Assembly: GCA_027943335.1 (NCBI GenBank) | Contig: BSBK01001874.1 | Location: 438,501 to 502,500 of the forward strand | From: Chamaecyparis obtusa | Lineage: Eukaryota; Streptophyta; Pinopsida; Cupressales; Cupressaceae | Length of the DNA: 64,000 nt | Reading direction: 5' to 3' | The notes under the pieces: model-generated | Databases searched by the model: none | Seen by the model: only the letters and a program-made list of their open reading frames with translations | What the model was told of the DNA's origin: nothing | Made by a program: the position numbers and the translations under genes | Shown here: one piece after another, positions 35,666 to 47,479 of the stretch | Numbering within the stretch: the first letter of the stretch is position 1 | How the letters are laid out: each line of letters begins with the position of its first letter

Positions 35666-36079
35666 ATGTCGGAGGTGGAGAGAGCACTGGAGCAAGCCTT
35701 TCGAGAGGGGTACTATGCTTTGAGGCACTCGGAGTAGGTGTTGGCTAGACGTGAGGCTGTCTTGGTGGATGCACAGAGAGCTCGGGAGGAGCTGACCACC
35801 CGGTTGGAGACAGTAGAGCAACACTTTGCTTAGCGTACCCAGGAGTTGGAAGTGGAGAGGGCAACATGGGTGGCTATCGAAGTTAGATTGGCTCGGAAGA
35901 CAGTATTGTTTGAACAAGAGTTAGCGGAGGCTACAACTGAAAAGTATGTTTTGGAGACAAGTTTGGTGCAGGCACAGGAGGAATCTGATGTGACAGAAAA
36001 AGAACAACGACGCAGCATTGATGGGGAGGGCGACACTTCAACTTTTTCAGGGACGCCCTCCGCCCCTTCTCTTCAGTGA
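35666..36079 (+). pseudogene. coiled-coil accessory ORF of element E
   Basis: One frame from MSEVERALEQAFREGYYALR to a TGA at about 36077, interrupted by TAG at 35735 and 35831, both at places where CAG is plausible. Heptad-rich: AREELTTRLETVEQHFA, VRLARKTVLFEQELAEATT, VLETSLVQAQEESDVTEKEQ. It sits between the integrase tail and the PPT/3' LTR, the usual place of the extra ORF in Tat-type elements. No sequence match to ORF3 of element H was noticed beyond composition. Confidence 0.6.
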
Positions 36080-36147
36080 TCTTCTTATTCTATGTAGCGT
36101 ATTTCATCTCCTTGTTGTTGTAAGTCGTCGGAGACTTCTTGCTTTTT

Positions 36148-36156
36148 GGGGGGGGA
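36148..36156 (+). other. polypurine tract of element E
   Basis: A run of eight G and an A, three bases before the 3' LTR; primes plus-strand DNA synthesis. Confidence 0.85.
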
Positions 36157-36159
36157 TGA

Positions 36160-36462
36160 TGTTGTCGGGATATTTGAATGTACCAGTTATTATATTAATA
36201 AAGTATTATGTTAGCCTCAGTCGTTAGTGATCAAGAGGTTAGACAGTTACGTCACGACGTTTCGGTCGTGGCCCTTTGGGTAGTTTATATACCCTCTCGG
36301 AGGATGGACACGGGATATTATGGTATTATCATTATGATGTAAATGTACTTGCCAGTCTGGAATGATTAATGAAAGTATTTATTATTCTCTGATATATTCT
36401 GTGTTTATTATATTTCCTGTACTATGTCTATGCAACACTAAGTTTACCCCAACGGGAAAACA
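36160..36462 (+). mobile_element. 3' LTR of element E
   Basis: 303 bp, collinear with the 5' LTR, with TSD ATTAT right after it. Confidence 0.95.
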
Positions 36463-36467
36463 ATTAT

Positions 36468-37640
36468 GATGCTTAATGCAGAATGCCATGAATGCAAATA
36501 TGGGTGCATTTATGCATGGTATGATGTTCCCTGTAAGTAATAACGTGCATAGAATAATATCATGGATGGGTGTATTCGTATGGCAATGATATGAATGTTT
36601 TGGTAATGATGATGCGGTGGTAACTATGTGAATGTGTATGATGGAATATTATGACTTCTCTATATGAATGATGCATCTATGCGGATGGATATGCAGAAAG
36701 TGTTTGTGCATCATGATGAAGATCTATTAGATTATTGAAATAAATTTAACTATTATGCAAAGTGCAGGGAATGTATGTACAAGAAAAGGTATGCTTCTTT
36801 CGCCTTGCCCCTATTTACATGTTTGTTGTTTTGATTGAAATAATGGGATATCAAAGGGGGATTGGAAGTTGGAGGCGACTAGGTGAAGGAAAGTGTAGGC
36901 AAGCATGAAGGCGTGGCACAAAGGACTGTTGTGATACTGTACAACTGAGGTGAGGGGAAAGTTATGCAAAGTATATGGTTAGAACCAAAATTGGTCCTAG
37001 CTAAGGTGGAGCCCAAGGAAGGAATAGGTAGTATAGGTGATTAATTTTACATCATCCTAATGGGGATTGAGAGTGATCAGGGTACTGGGACTGGAGAGAT
37101 ATGAAATCCTTAGGAGATAAGAGCAGTGGAGGAGGGACGATTGGAGAGTTACAGACATGAGTTGGGACCGATTGTCTGGTTAAAGTAAGAGCGCTTGAAT
37201 TTTGCAAGGAACGAGCCCAGGAAGGAATCTCTACAGGGAATGAAGAATGTGACAGGCAACCGGTTCATGTGAAAGAAATTCTTAAATGATGTATACCTCT
37301 GGTTTTTTGGGTAGTGTGTAACAGCCTGTAAAGAATATGGTAAGGGAAAATGTTAAAGTCCTGTGGGAAGTTTCACAGATTATAGGTGGGTTGGGCTGGC
37401 TGTTAGGTGAATTGAAAAGTGTAGGTGATGCTGGAAATGCTGCGGTTACCTTCAATATTTGACTGGGGATTAGATATCTGAAACACACAGGTGGATGGCA
37501 TGCAGCCTCCAGAGATTGTAATCTTTTTTGAATAATAAATGGTGCTGGCCTATCCAGCGATCTAACGATCAAAAAAAAAAACTCAATCATACCTGTGGAA
37601 ACCAACAAACAAGAAAATTTCTAGTTGTTTATCAAAGCCA
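36468..37640. other. AT-rich intron sequence, possibly rest of LTR F
   Basis: It continues the sequence that element E split. ATG/GAT-rich in the first 300 bp, then mixed. No ORF or repeat boundary was recognised. Confidence 0.45.
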
Positions 37641-37654
37641 TCTCTTCTTAATAC

Positions 37655-37983
37655 CTGTCAAGAAAGATCCATGCAGTATAAGGGGGGATCCTTTCCACAA
37701 ATGGAAGCTTAATTGCTCGAACAATACTCTTGCACCCAGAGCTGCTGCCATAAATAATTGTTGAGGATGCACTAGAACCTTCTTCTTGACAATTTACATT
37801 TTCCTTGTCTCCTAACAAGGGATCAGAATCACTTAATTTACAGTGAGCACTTTCTATCCTCAATGTAAACATGTCCTTAGTACCATCCTGCTCAGTCGTA
37901 TTTGGTACCTGCCTGGTATCTGCGAGTGATTGAAGGTAAGTAGTACACGCTTTTAGATGTATAGCATTGGATTCTATTTTTTC
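37655..37983 (-). CDS. E(z)-type histone methyltransferase, exon 3
   Basis: 329 bp. Acceptor TTATGCAG/GAAAAA, donor GACAG/GTATTA. It encodes EKIESNAIHLKACTTYLQSL, a Ser/Asp-rich variable middle, and then the conserved AIKLPFVERIPPYTAWIFLD block that leads into exon 4. In plant E(z) proteins this corresponds to the poorly conserved linker plus the PYTTWIFLDRNQRM start of the regulatory N-terminal lobe. It ends in phase 2, completed by exon 4 across the 28.4-kb intron. No stop interrupts it. Confidence 0.92.
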
Positions 37984-38141
37984 CTGCATAACCAATTGAG
38001 AACTTGATTAATGAACTAAAAAAATGCATTACATGACATATTAATATCATCAAACTTATTTAAAGGCTTCCAAACCAACGCACTACAGAAAATATAATAA
38101 GTTCACATTTAAATCATTTCTTATAAACAGATTCTACATAC

Positions 38142-38246
38142 TTTTACATGCATAGATCGATTAGCTTGGACTTGTTTCTTCAGCCGGTCTATGGTAGAGG
38201 AAATAATTCCAACATTCTGATTGGCTTGCTCTCCTTCCTCTCTTTT
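38142..38246 (-). CDS. E(z)-type histone methyltransferase, exon 2
   Basis: 105 bp, phase 0 at both ends; acceptor TTTTGCAG/AAAAGA, donor AAAA/GTATGT. It encodes KREEGEQANQNVGIISSTID and RLKKQVQANRSMHVK. Together with the start of exon 3 this corresponds to the EED-binding helix of PRC2 catalytic subunits (ESLKKKLAADRCISIKKRID in Arabidopsis CLF), which by family knowledge contacts the FIE/EED partner. Confidence 0.9.
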
Positions 38247-38482
38247 CTGCAAAAGATTAAAATTGTATTGCTTTAGTGATTGCATGATACACAATATGAC
38301 CTATAGAGATTTGCACATCAATTACTCCTGTCACAACCAATCCAATCTATGAACAAAAAGATATGGAGGAAATAGATATACCATAAAGCTGTCCAGTGTC
38401 GAATATCAGTATAGTTCAATAAATATTCTATTAAAAATTTGCCTTAGTAAATTGTTCAGCATGCTAATTAGTCACCACACAC

Positions 38483-38554
38483 CTTGCAGTCTCCACCATC
38501 TACTTCAGGTGGTGACCTTGAAACGGACATAGAACTAGCGTTCCTTGAAGCCAT
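38483..38554 (-). CDS. E(z)-type histone methyltransferase, exon 1 (start)
   Basis: 24 codons, MASRNASSMSVSRSPPEVDG and GDCK, starting at the ATG at 38554 with A-rich context (GTAGAAAATG). The donor is AAG/GTGTGT in phase 0. The short Ser-rich N-terminus is typical of the family. Just upstream, TCTACCAG/GTTTC (38571/38572) could be an acceptor, implying a 5' UTR intron. Confidence 0.85.
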
Positions 38555-38571
38555 TTTCTACAGCCAGAAAC

Positions 38572-39900
38572 CTGGTAGACCCAGCATATATCAATAGTTA
38601 GTACCTGAGTAATGAATAGTAACTGCCTACACAAACTGAATCAAACTAAGCTTAACTATGTACGGCTAAGATCCCAGAAATGTATGTCTCTGATTCAAGA
38701 ACCACAAGAACAAGAACATATAACAAACTGATCTTTGTATCTCTAAGACAAATACTATAGAACATAAAGGAATATATCCAGGGCAATATGGGAAACCATG
38801 GCTTTAAGCATCGATATATGGACAAATTTTCAAATATACTCACAAGATTATCACAACTTCATAACAGAATTGATGAGGCACAAAACAATTATAATGAATG
38901 ACAGAAAGCAAAACTATGCAAAATGTTACATTAATTCTTAAGTCTATGTGGATGCTCTTCACTCTATCATAATTATCAAACAGATTTTCCACAAGCATCG
39001 CAAACCCACAGAAAGCTGCAGAATCAAATGCTAAACAGGAAATATTCAGGATTTTTGATTAACTATAACTTTGTGGACAAAAAGAAGTGACATAAAAAAA
39101 TATAAATAATAGGCATGCACAAACTGAAATAGAAATAAGAACTATAACATAGGACTTCAGTTGCTTATGAAACTGATACTAAAGACCAGTTCAGTTCAGT
39201 TATAAAAAAATGTTAGTGAAATATATACATGGAAGATTGCATACCAATCACTATGCTATGTTCTCACTTCCATATGAAAATTCCAAAAGCAGAGGAAACA
39301 TGTAGTCAATTCCAGTCATATATGGAACTGCCTTCATTGATGAAATTCCAAATAGGTATTCATTGTCATCACTAAATTATGCATCAACAAAGCTTGCATG
39401 AGATACATATAACTGCTCTGCACAAAAAAAAATCATCAACAAGACACAATCGTTTATCTAAACACAAACCACAACCAGAAGTGCCTTCTGGTTGGATGTT
39501 TATTAGTATGTAGTTCCCATCTCTTCTCAAAGTAAAAGATTTAATAGAAGATTTATAGAATATAGATTGAAGGTTTCACTATCAAATAGTGTCAAATTTA
39601 AATCGAAACATTTTCCCTGAGTTTAATATGGCATTCAGTATTCTCTAAAGCAATTAACTTTTAGTCTTAATCTTGGAAATCAAATTGTCTAAAACATTAA
39701 ATATATTATTTCCACTATTATTCAGTGTGTTCAAGCTCAAGTTTTTTGGATTTCAATTGTGCAGACCAATGGTAAACCTTAATGGTCGTGTAAGATGTAT
39801 TTGGTTTTCACCAAAACACAGAAATTTTCAAAGGAAACATATTTCCTCCCAGGTAAAAACTTTCTCAGTTTGTTAAATCAGTTTACATGGAAAAAATTAC
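38572..39900. other. upstream region of the E(z) start, no gene seen
   Basis: AT-rich, apparently unique, no TE domains. Either promoter or, if the CAG at 38572 is a splice acceptor, the 3' end of a long 5' UTR intron. A weak 77-bp AT-rich patch at about 39960 leads into LTR-like DNA. Confidence 0.5.
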
Positions 39901-39904
39901 CCAT

Positions 39905-41765
39905 CACTTTTTTTAATAATGTGTCATGTTCTCTTTTCAAAATAATTTAATTAACAAAATAATCTAATAATAATACTTTTAAGTTGGCCCAGTCACTCTA
40001 ATTTGAAAAAGGCAACTTAAATATTATTATTGTTTATTTTTAAAAGAATTTTTAAACACTTTGCAGAGAAAAAAAGGAGGTTTAAATTGAATACCCAAAA
40101 GGAATTTATAGAAGGCAAATTGGTCAAACGCATTATTCATTTGCCATTGTATCAATTCATTTTCAAAATTGGAGCACTCGAGGACAAAAACTCCTCACTG
40201 TAAGAGATCAGGAAGACAAAAACCCTATTGGTTTCCATTGTTAGATTTGAAAATAAAAACCCTCTTCTCCACATGAGGTGATTCCATTTGAAAATCACAT
40301 TTGTGCTCATTCTTGAATTTATTTCAAAGATTTCAGTTGTAAAGGTTTGGATCAATTGAGTATTTGCAAGCAAATCAAATCAATATTTAAATGTGGCTAT
40401 TGTGAAGGAATTTTCAGACCAAATTGCATTATTGCTGCTGTTGTACAAGGTTAGATCTATTGTTTGTGAAGAAGTTTTAAGCTTATTTATTGTTGTACAG
40501 CATTGTTTATTCATTGTTTATTGTTAGCAAATTTGAACATTGCTACTGCACAGCATTTATTTTGTTGTGCCGGATTCTATGGCTGGCTACCACAACCATC
40601 AAACCTTCACTAAATCACTGTATCAACAAAAAGGTGACACCACTCTACCATTTAGGCAGTTGTACCTTACATTTAGATCTAAGTAGCAACATTTACCTTT
40701 TTTCAGCACTTGTGCATCTAATTGCAAAAACTTGCTATTAGGTATAGCATTTTGCAATGTCCCCATTTTTGCACCTTCTTAAGCATTAGTTATTTTCAGA
40801 GGTTGACCTATTATTAGTGGTCCCCTTAGGTTAATGTGGTGATTAGGGAGGCCCTTTGAAGGCCATTCAAGGTTATTCAGCTAACCATTTAGGCATCTAT
40901 TTCAGTACTCTCCATCTCAGTGCATCAGTTTATTTGTGGTTTGCCTTCCAGAGGTCTTTTAGGCTCCGTTTATACACACTATTTTTAGTAAGTCACTTAG
41001 ACATTTGGGTCCGTACTACTTATAATAAGTCATTTGCATGGTTAGAAGGCAGCACGGTCATATCCAAAAAGTTGGTAAGATCAGCATTTAATGGAGTTTA
41101 ATGATTTAATTTAATTAATTAAAGTCTAATCTAGTATTGACTTTAATATAATTACTTACAATTAAATATCTTTCTGATTAAGGGGATATAAGGGGTCAAG
41201 TGTGCATTTAATGTAATAATGTCAAAGTATTTAATTATTATGCCAAATAGGGTGCCAACTTATGGAGTTATAAGGATATTAAAGCGATTTTATATTAATA
41301 AGGAAATTATATGAAGGGGTCACTTTATTATTTTCCATATGCAAGTTAAATATTAAATTATAAAAAAGTGGAAATTTTAAATAGGGTTTGTGGCAACTTC
41401 ATGAGAGGATTATAAAAGGGGACTTGAGGAAGTTATTTGAAATACTTAGTTTGTTTAATTTCTCTCTAAGGAGCTTGAGAGCTTTGGTTTTCAATTACAA
41501 AAATTTGAGGACAAAAACCCTTGGAGTTGCTTGGTTGCATGGACAAACACCCATTCAACCTATTAGGTGGATTCATTCCAGAATTCACATTGAGCTTATT
41601 TCAAGTATTTGGCATTGAGGAGGAGCTGGAAATATCATTTATGTGAAGGTGGTTTCAGACTTTTTGGAGTTGTCGGTGACTTTATATGAATTTTCCTTTA
41701 GTTGGGACAGCTAGGGTTTCTGGAATAATTGCAATTTGACGATCAGATTTCATCAAATTTATATC
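39905..41765 (+). mobile_element. two diverged LTR-like blocks
   Basis: The stretches at 40160-40450 and 41480-41680 share order and motifs (GAGGACAAAAAC..., then GTGGATTCATTCC/GTGATTCCATTTG, then CACAT..GAGC/TGTGCTCATT). A TGCAATGTCCCCATTTTTGC start at 40755 and a TTATAAAAGGGG TATA box at 41411 fit an LTR in plus orientation. Neither copy has clear ends or internal genes. Confidence 0.4.
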
Positions 41766-41769
41766 AAAG

Positions 41770-42541
41770 TCTTGAGGGAAATACCCGAGGGCAAAGTACC
41801 CAAGTGAAGTACCCGAGGGAAGTACCCGAGGGCAAACACCCAAGGGAAGAGTATCCGAGGGCAAAATATACAAGGGCAAAGTACCTTTGACACCTTTGGC
41901 CCTCAATCAATGGCACTTGGCACCCTTTGGCTCTAGACGGTAAAGTTTCACTCGTACAAAAAAGTAGGTCGCACACTTCCAAGCATTCCGTACGACAATG
42001 TTACTTCCAATGAAGGATCCAATTGTAGATAATTCCTCCGTCGATAAGATTATTGCAGATACAGGAATAACACAAAGTATACACCAACAACATTGAATGG
42101 CCAAGAACTAGATATTTGTAATTATATTTCCACATGGTAGAGATAGATCCGACAATGAAGTGCAAAGTGAAATATCTAAAGCAAATATCTCCAATGGCAA
42201 ACTAGGGTGAGGAGTTACTCCCACCAAAACTGCAAATACAGAATAGGGAGGATCTTGCACCTTCGAAATTGCAACAATGTTGAACTCCAACTGGAATTCG
42301 CAAATACAAAGAAAACATAAAATCCACAATGCCAACACGGCCTTATAAAGGGCTCCGAGAAGTTTCCGAAAGGGTTACAAATAGGCCGACATACTTTATT
42401 TATTATATTATTATTTTGGGCCCTTTTTATTTTATAACTAAATTAATAATTAAAGAAGTCCTTTATAATATTATTTAATTTTTGGGACCACTTAATTAAT
42501 TAATTTAATTAAGTCATTTAATTAAAATTGGGGACATTACA
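41770..42541 (-). mobile_element. 3' LTR of element A, truncated
   Basis: Collinear with 43980-44708 (CGTACAAAAAAGTAGG..CACACTTCC, TTACTTCCAATGAAGGATC, AATTGGGGACATTACA). The minisatellite near 41772-41880 is shorter than in the 5' LTR, and the terminal bases are missing. Confidence 0.8.
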
Positions 42542-43090
42542 AATCCTCACCACCTAGAGATTGTTTGCCCTCAAGCAATCCGTCATCAAACTGTTTGCCC
42601 ACTGCGAAGCTCCAGGATCCCAAACCAAGCGCGAATGCTGAAGGCCATATCTGCTAAGAACTTGATGCCACACCATGACTATGAGCACCACCTGCAAAAC
42701 CCCAACAAGATTCCACTGCGCCACTCTGATATAAGTGTTCCCATGCCTAGAGTCATCAAGATCCCACTAAAGCCAATCATCAAACACATTGATGCCCAAA
42801 TCCCAAGGTATCATGCCATCATGACAATCAATCACTTCCCAAAAATGATGGTCTGAAATCTCAAAGGTCAAGTGCAATGTGTTCTTCCCATGAGGAAACC
42901 ACTCACATGAAGAGATTTCAATCATGCAGAACTCATGACCAGCCAAAGGGTAAACTTCGTATTCAACCAACTATAGAGATTGCTCCTACAAGGGATCATC
43001 TGTAGAATCTGCATCTCTATGAGGTTGAACAACCACTAGTAGAGCCTTCTCATTCAAAGCACCACTGATAGAGCCCGCAATTCCATCAAG

Positions 43091-43564
43091 TTAATCCACG
43101 AGTGTTGGCTCAACGAAATTTGGGCAAGCATCTTCTTCACCTTTGTGGCTATCTTGAAGATTTGGGTGATCTCCACTTGAAGGGACAATTGTTGGTTCTT
43201 GCTTGTCCATATCCTCCAGTTGTTGAAGTGGATTTGTGAGCATGTCTTTATCCTCTTTAGAGCTCATGGTGCCATGTAGCCTATTATCCTCATTGCCAAT
43301 CTTTTGTCTCAGATTGTTGTTGTAGTCTCTATTACTCTCAAAGGATGGATATTTCATTCGAAGGTCTATGTAGTCTTTGAGAGATATGTCCCTCTGCCAT
43401 CTACCATCAACCCAGTCCTGCTTGATTTTCTTTAGTGACTCAGCCAAAGTAAGCAGATGCATTTCTAGTTGCCGATCCTTGAAGGGAAAATCAGCATCAT
43501 CGGCCTTGTATTGGTCCGATGTGTGTGTGACATGTCGCCCTTCATTCTTCCATTTGCCAAGCAC
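43091..43564 (-). pseudogene. conserved internal ORF of element A
   Basis: 157 codons open: MLGKWKNEGRHVTHTSDQYK, then TLAESLKKIKQDWVDGRWQR, DISLKDYIDLRMKYPSFESN and DMDKQEPTIVPSSGDHPNLQ. The same protein, with stops, is read in element B at 53580-54330. It stands where gag should be but lacks a capsid motif and zinc knuckle. The upstream part (LRELKRS, LARG) can be aligned to element B only through stop codons. Function unknown; possibly a captured sequence. Confidence 0.65.
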
Positions 43565-43727
43565 TTGAGTGTCTCACCATTGTGCTTTTTTCCTCTTGCT
43601 AGGGTTTGGAAAAGTTGTTGCTAACTTCTTTTTAGCTCCCTCAACGCATCTTCTATTCAATCACTAGGAGCTATGATTCAATCTGAATTTCCCGATAGTC
43701 TAGAAAGACCACCAACTCAAATACCAC

Positions 43728-44708
43728 TGTAATGTACCAAACCACACAGTACTCGAATTTCCACCGCAAGTCACATACCATTGTGAGGTATCGACGCTCT
43801 CTTACAACACAGTACCCGAGGGCAAAGTACCTGAGGGAAGTACCTAAGGGAAAAGTACCTGAGAGAAATACCCAAGGGCAAAGTACTTGAGAGCAAAGTA
43901 CCCAAGAGAAAAGTACCCGAGGGAAGTACCTGAGGGCAAATACCTAAGGGAATAGTACCCGAAGGAAGTACCCAAGGGGAAAGTACCCAAGGGAAAATAA
44001 CTGAGGGCAAAGTACCCAAGGGAAGTACCTGAGGACAAAGTAACCAAGGGAAGTACCTTCAACACCTTCATCCCTCAATCAACAACAGTCGGCACCCTTC
44101 GGCTCCGAACAGTAAAGTTCCACTTGTACAAAAAAGTAGGCCGCACACTTCCAAACACTCTATATGACAATGTTACTTCCAATGAAGGATCTAATCGTAG
44201 ATAATTCCTCCGTCAATAAGATTATTGCAGATATAGGAATAACACAGAGTATACACCAACAACATTGATTGGCCAAGAACTAGATATTTGTAATTTTATT
44301 TCCACACGGCAGAATAGATCCGACAATGAAGTACAATGTGAAATATCTGAAGCGATATCTCCAACTGCAAACTAGAGTGAGGAGTTACTCCCACCGGCAA
44401 ATACAGACTAGGGAGGATCTTGCACCTCCAAAACTGCAATTGTGTCGAACTCCAACTAGAATTTGCAAATACAAAAAAAACATAAAATCCACGCCTTCCC
44501 ACAATGCCAACACGGCCTTATAAAGGGCTCTGAGAAGTTTCCAGAAGGGTTACAAATAGGCCGACATACATTAATTATTATATTATTATTTTGGCCCCCT
44601 TTTATTTTATAACTAAATTAATTAATTAATTAAAGAAGTCCTTTATAATATTATTTAATTGTTGGGACCACTTAATTAAGTCATTTAATTAAAATTGGGG
44701 ACATTACA
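43728..44708 (-). mobile_element. 5' LTR of element A with minisatellite
   Basis: 981 bp. The PBS-proximal part (43812-44060 on the plus strand) is a minisatellite of CCCGAGGGCAAAGTA / GGGAAGTA units. The outer half is shared with element B LTRs, for example GGAGATATCGCTTCAGATAT on the minus strand. Confidence 0.85.
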
Positions 44709-45545
44709 CTCTACAAGATTTGGGCTTGTCATCAACTCCACCAAACTAGTGCAGTCTTCTAAGGTAAACTTGAAGGATGTTCAAACTCCTACCATTACAT
44801 CAATACCATAAATGAATGTATATTAATGTGCAAGTAAAAATTGGACTTAAGTTCATAACTATGTCATTCAACCATGCAAGGCAAGACTTACAATCAATAA
44901 GTAGCTAGTGGTTTGGTCTATAAGCAAGTTCAACAAGATGCATCCACACCTAATTTCATCCAACTAAACTTCTCAAATCAAATTCTAAAATTAAGAACTT
45001 GAAAGAAAATTATATTCTAAAAGAGGAATATAGAATATCATGCAATACTCCACAAGACTACAAGTATTCACCATGCAAATACAACAATGAATATTAAGCA
45101 ATTTTGTCAATATATTAGTAACAATTCTCCAACAAACCTCTCTTACAGATGAAGAGAGCAAGCCTTATATAAGGAGCTCCAGTACAATGAATGCCCAAGA
45201 CTAAATCAAAATCCATGGCCCAAATTGATCCACCAAAGCCCTCATTAGGGTTTAAATAACCAATACTAACAATTATTAAATACCCACCCAATTACAATAG
45301 AGCACCACCATGTGAGCCAATAAAAAAATTACAATGCCTTTAAGGAACAATGAGAAAATATGGTAGGTAGAAGCTTATAGAAGAAGCCACAAATTAATGG
45401 ACCAATAGGAAAATTACATTGCTTCCAAGAGCCAATAAGAAAAAGGGTTAGGTATAAACCCACTGCTACTTGGCACTAAATGGGTCAATTAAAATGAAGT
45501 GTCTATTTATTAACCAAGAAGAAAAACCAAAGCCACATGGGCTTA
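44709..45545 (-). mobile_element. 3' LTR of relic J, truncated
   Basis: On the minus strand: ATATAAGCCCATGTGGC, AACCCTAATGAGGG, a TTATATAAGG box (45170-45176), CTCTTCATCTGTAAGAGAG and TTTGCATGGTGAATACTTG, all shared with the LTRs at 6598 and 16131. About 260 bp of the expected end is missing where element A begins at 44708. Confidence 0.6.
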
Positions 45546-45547
45546 TA

Positions 45548-47050
45548 TTAAATTTTATCTAGAAACTCATTCCCTTCATCATTATCCTTCTTTGCATATT
45601 CAATGAACCTAGACATTATCTCATTGAGCTCCTCCATGGGACACTTGCTTGGTGTCAATCTAAGCCTATATTCATGATATTCCAAATCACTTGTACAAGT
45701 GCCACTTGTTTTCTTCCAATCAGCTACATTACATATAGCCATGGAGTTTGAAAATTTGGAAGTTGTTTCTAAATGTTCAAACATAAGTGGACTTGCTTCA
45801 ATGAAGTAAGTATTCTTCACCTTTTCTTGCAATTGTTCAACATTTAACCTTTGATCATCTTCTACCTCCAAATGAAATGCAGTCCTCACACAAGTAAGGA
45901 CATCATTCTTGAACTCCAAAATTGCATCCCTTGTAGCCACACAACCAAATTCAACTTGCTTCAATGTATCGCCCTTGTGAGATAATGTTCGATGTCATGC
46001 TGGAAAATCAACATTTTGTCCCTTTTTCAACACTTTACTCTTTATCAATGTATGTTGTGGTATTTCATGATTGCCTGCAAGCGAGAGAGTGTCCTTCAAT
46101 GATTTGGTAGGAAACCTTCACATTCTTTCAGTACCACCTATATTTTCACCTGGAGAGAAAGCATGGCATATAGGTTTTGACAAATTTTATGATGAGCATG
46201 TTTGCCTCATCTAGTACTCCTGCTACCCATTTCCTCGCTTTGTATCCTATCAACCCAATCCCTTCCAATCAATCCATCCATCCACTAGAATATGCAACTA
46301 GAGGAACAAATGTCTGATCGGCTCGTTGAAGTGGAATCATCAACTATCCAATATAGTCTTTTAACTGCTTGTTTTCTTCTTTGTATTTTCTTTTCTTTCC
46401 AACTTCCATGTTTGTCCTTTCCTCTAAAGCTTGAATTGATCCATGTGCCTCTTCCACCTCTTGTTTCTTGGTTGTCTACTCTAATTTATGTTCTTCAATG
46501 TCGAAATCCTAGGGGAGCATATCTCCTCTAGCCTTATTCACCTTTGGAACAGCAACCTATACAATGCATGCACCTGAGTTATCTTTTATAACCTTGTAGA
46601 GCCTTTTTGGCTAGCATCTTATCTATCTCATTATCATCTCCCTTGACAATTTCTTCGACAGTCTCAACTAGTTGTGCAACTGTCACCTCTCTTTTTTTTA
46701 TTCATTCTAACAAGCATGATGGTGCAATAAGTTCTCCCAATTCATCCTCTTGAGCTTGTTCTTGAACTTCCATGTTGACATTTTCATTTGTGTTTCCATC
46801 TAGAAGTTGAACTTCACCCTCACCTAAAATAGCCTCTATATCAATAATCTCATTCTTCTCTTCTTGATGATCTTCATTTCCTTGAGGGGAATCTACCTCT
46901 TGTTCATTCTGGTCCAATGGAACATAGCTAGAACTCTTGCTTCTGATTCAATTGTAGCTTGATATTGTTGAGTTTGAATTTTAGTCAAAACTACCTTTTC
47001 ACATTTATCACATCAATAGACACTCTCTACAATAGAAAATCAATAGAACT
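45548..47050 (-). pseudogene. ORF3 of relic J
   Basis: Third member of the accessory-ORF family. On the minus strand an acidic N-terminal part (46702-46917: QNEQEVDSPQGNEDHQEEKN, ELGELIAPS) parallels DLGRYIAPLWLRQM of element H. Then TVAQLVETVEEIVKGDDNEI occurs, and an open C-terminus at 45548-45964 ends CPMEELNEIMSRFIEYAKKD, matching PPMEEVNNMLAKFIAYAKK of H. The middle is frameshifted. The LTR follows directly, as in the other copies. Confidence 0.65.
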
Positions 47051-47479
47051 TGGAATCATGCATTTGATGGAGTTTTTTTCCTATTAAGATAGTTTAACAA
47101 ATGATTACAACATTATAATTGTTCCATCACAACCTGAGATTACCCAAACTCATCATGAGTAGCTTAATACCATAGAGTACTATCTAATCAAGTCAATCCC
47201 CATTGAAATAGACACTTACAAAATTGGGGTATTGACATCTAATAGCTAAGTCCCTATGAAAATCATTTACAGTTTACATTGTTGTGTCATTTACAAGTAT
47301 AACTATAAACATAAGCTTGCCAAAAATTGCCAAAAAAAGTATATCATATCCACTATTCCCAACCATCCCCTTGCTCGGGGGCAATCACCCGATTCACATC
47401 CTCAATTTGCAAAGGGAAGGTGGTACCTTCCCAAGCTCAAACAGAAGGTTCCTTTGCAGACACAACACTGTGAACACCC

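Larger units (their letters stand above)
30903..36462 (+). mobile_element. complete non-autonomous Ty3 element E with TSD
   Basis: Full-length 5560-bp LTR retrotransposon flanked by the 5-bp duplication ATTAT (30898-30902 and 36463-36467). Both LTRs are 303 bp (TGTTGTCGGG...GGGAAAACA), with 13 differences counted by eye, so it is the youngest large insertion here. PBS is of the tRNA-Asp type; the PPT is a G run at 36148. It encodes an upstream charged ORF, gag, protease, a short RT/integrase remnant and a coiled-coil ORF, but no RT core, RNase H or integrase core. It must have moved with enzymes supplied by another element. Tat/Athila-like by PBS and layout. Confidence 0.95.
41770..44708 (-). 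mobile_element. non-autonomous LTR element A
   Basis: Minus-strand element with 5' LTR 43728-44708 and a truncated 3' LTR 41770-42541. Its internal region of about 1.2 kb carries no pol. The LTRs start TGTAATGTCCCCAATTTT and the 5' one ends GTACATTACA. A PBS-like TGGTATTTGAGT follows (43715-43726, 9 of 12 matches to the iMet PBS). The internal region holds one gag-position ORF shared with element B (50740-60549, plus). The outer end of the 3' LTR is lost, so no TSD is seen. Confidence 0.8.

Noticed and set aside
41770..44060. CRISPR-like array of short repeats
   Set aside because: Units are contiguous and degenerate without spacers, on plant LTR ends; a minisatellite.
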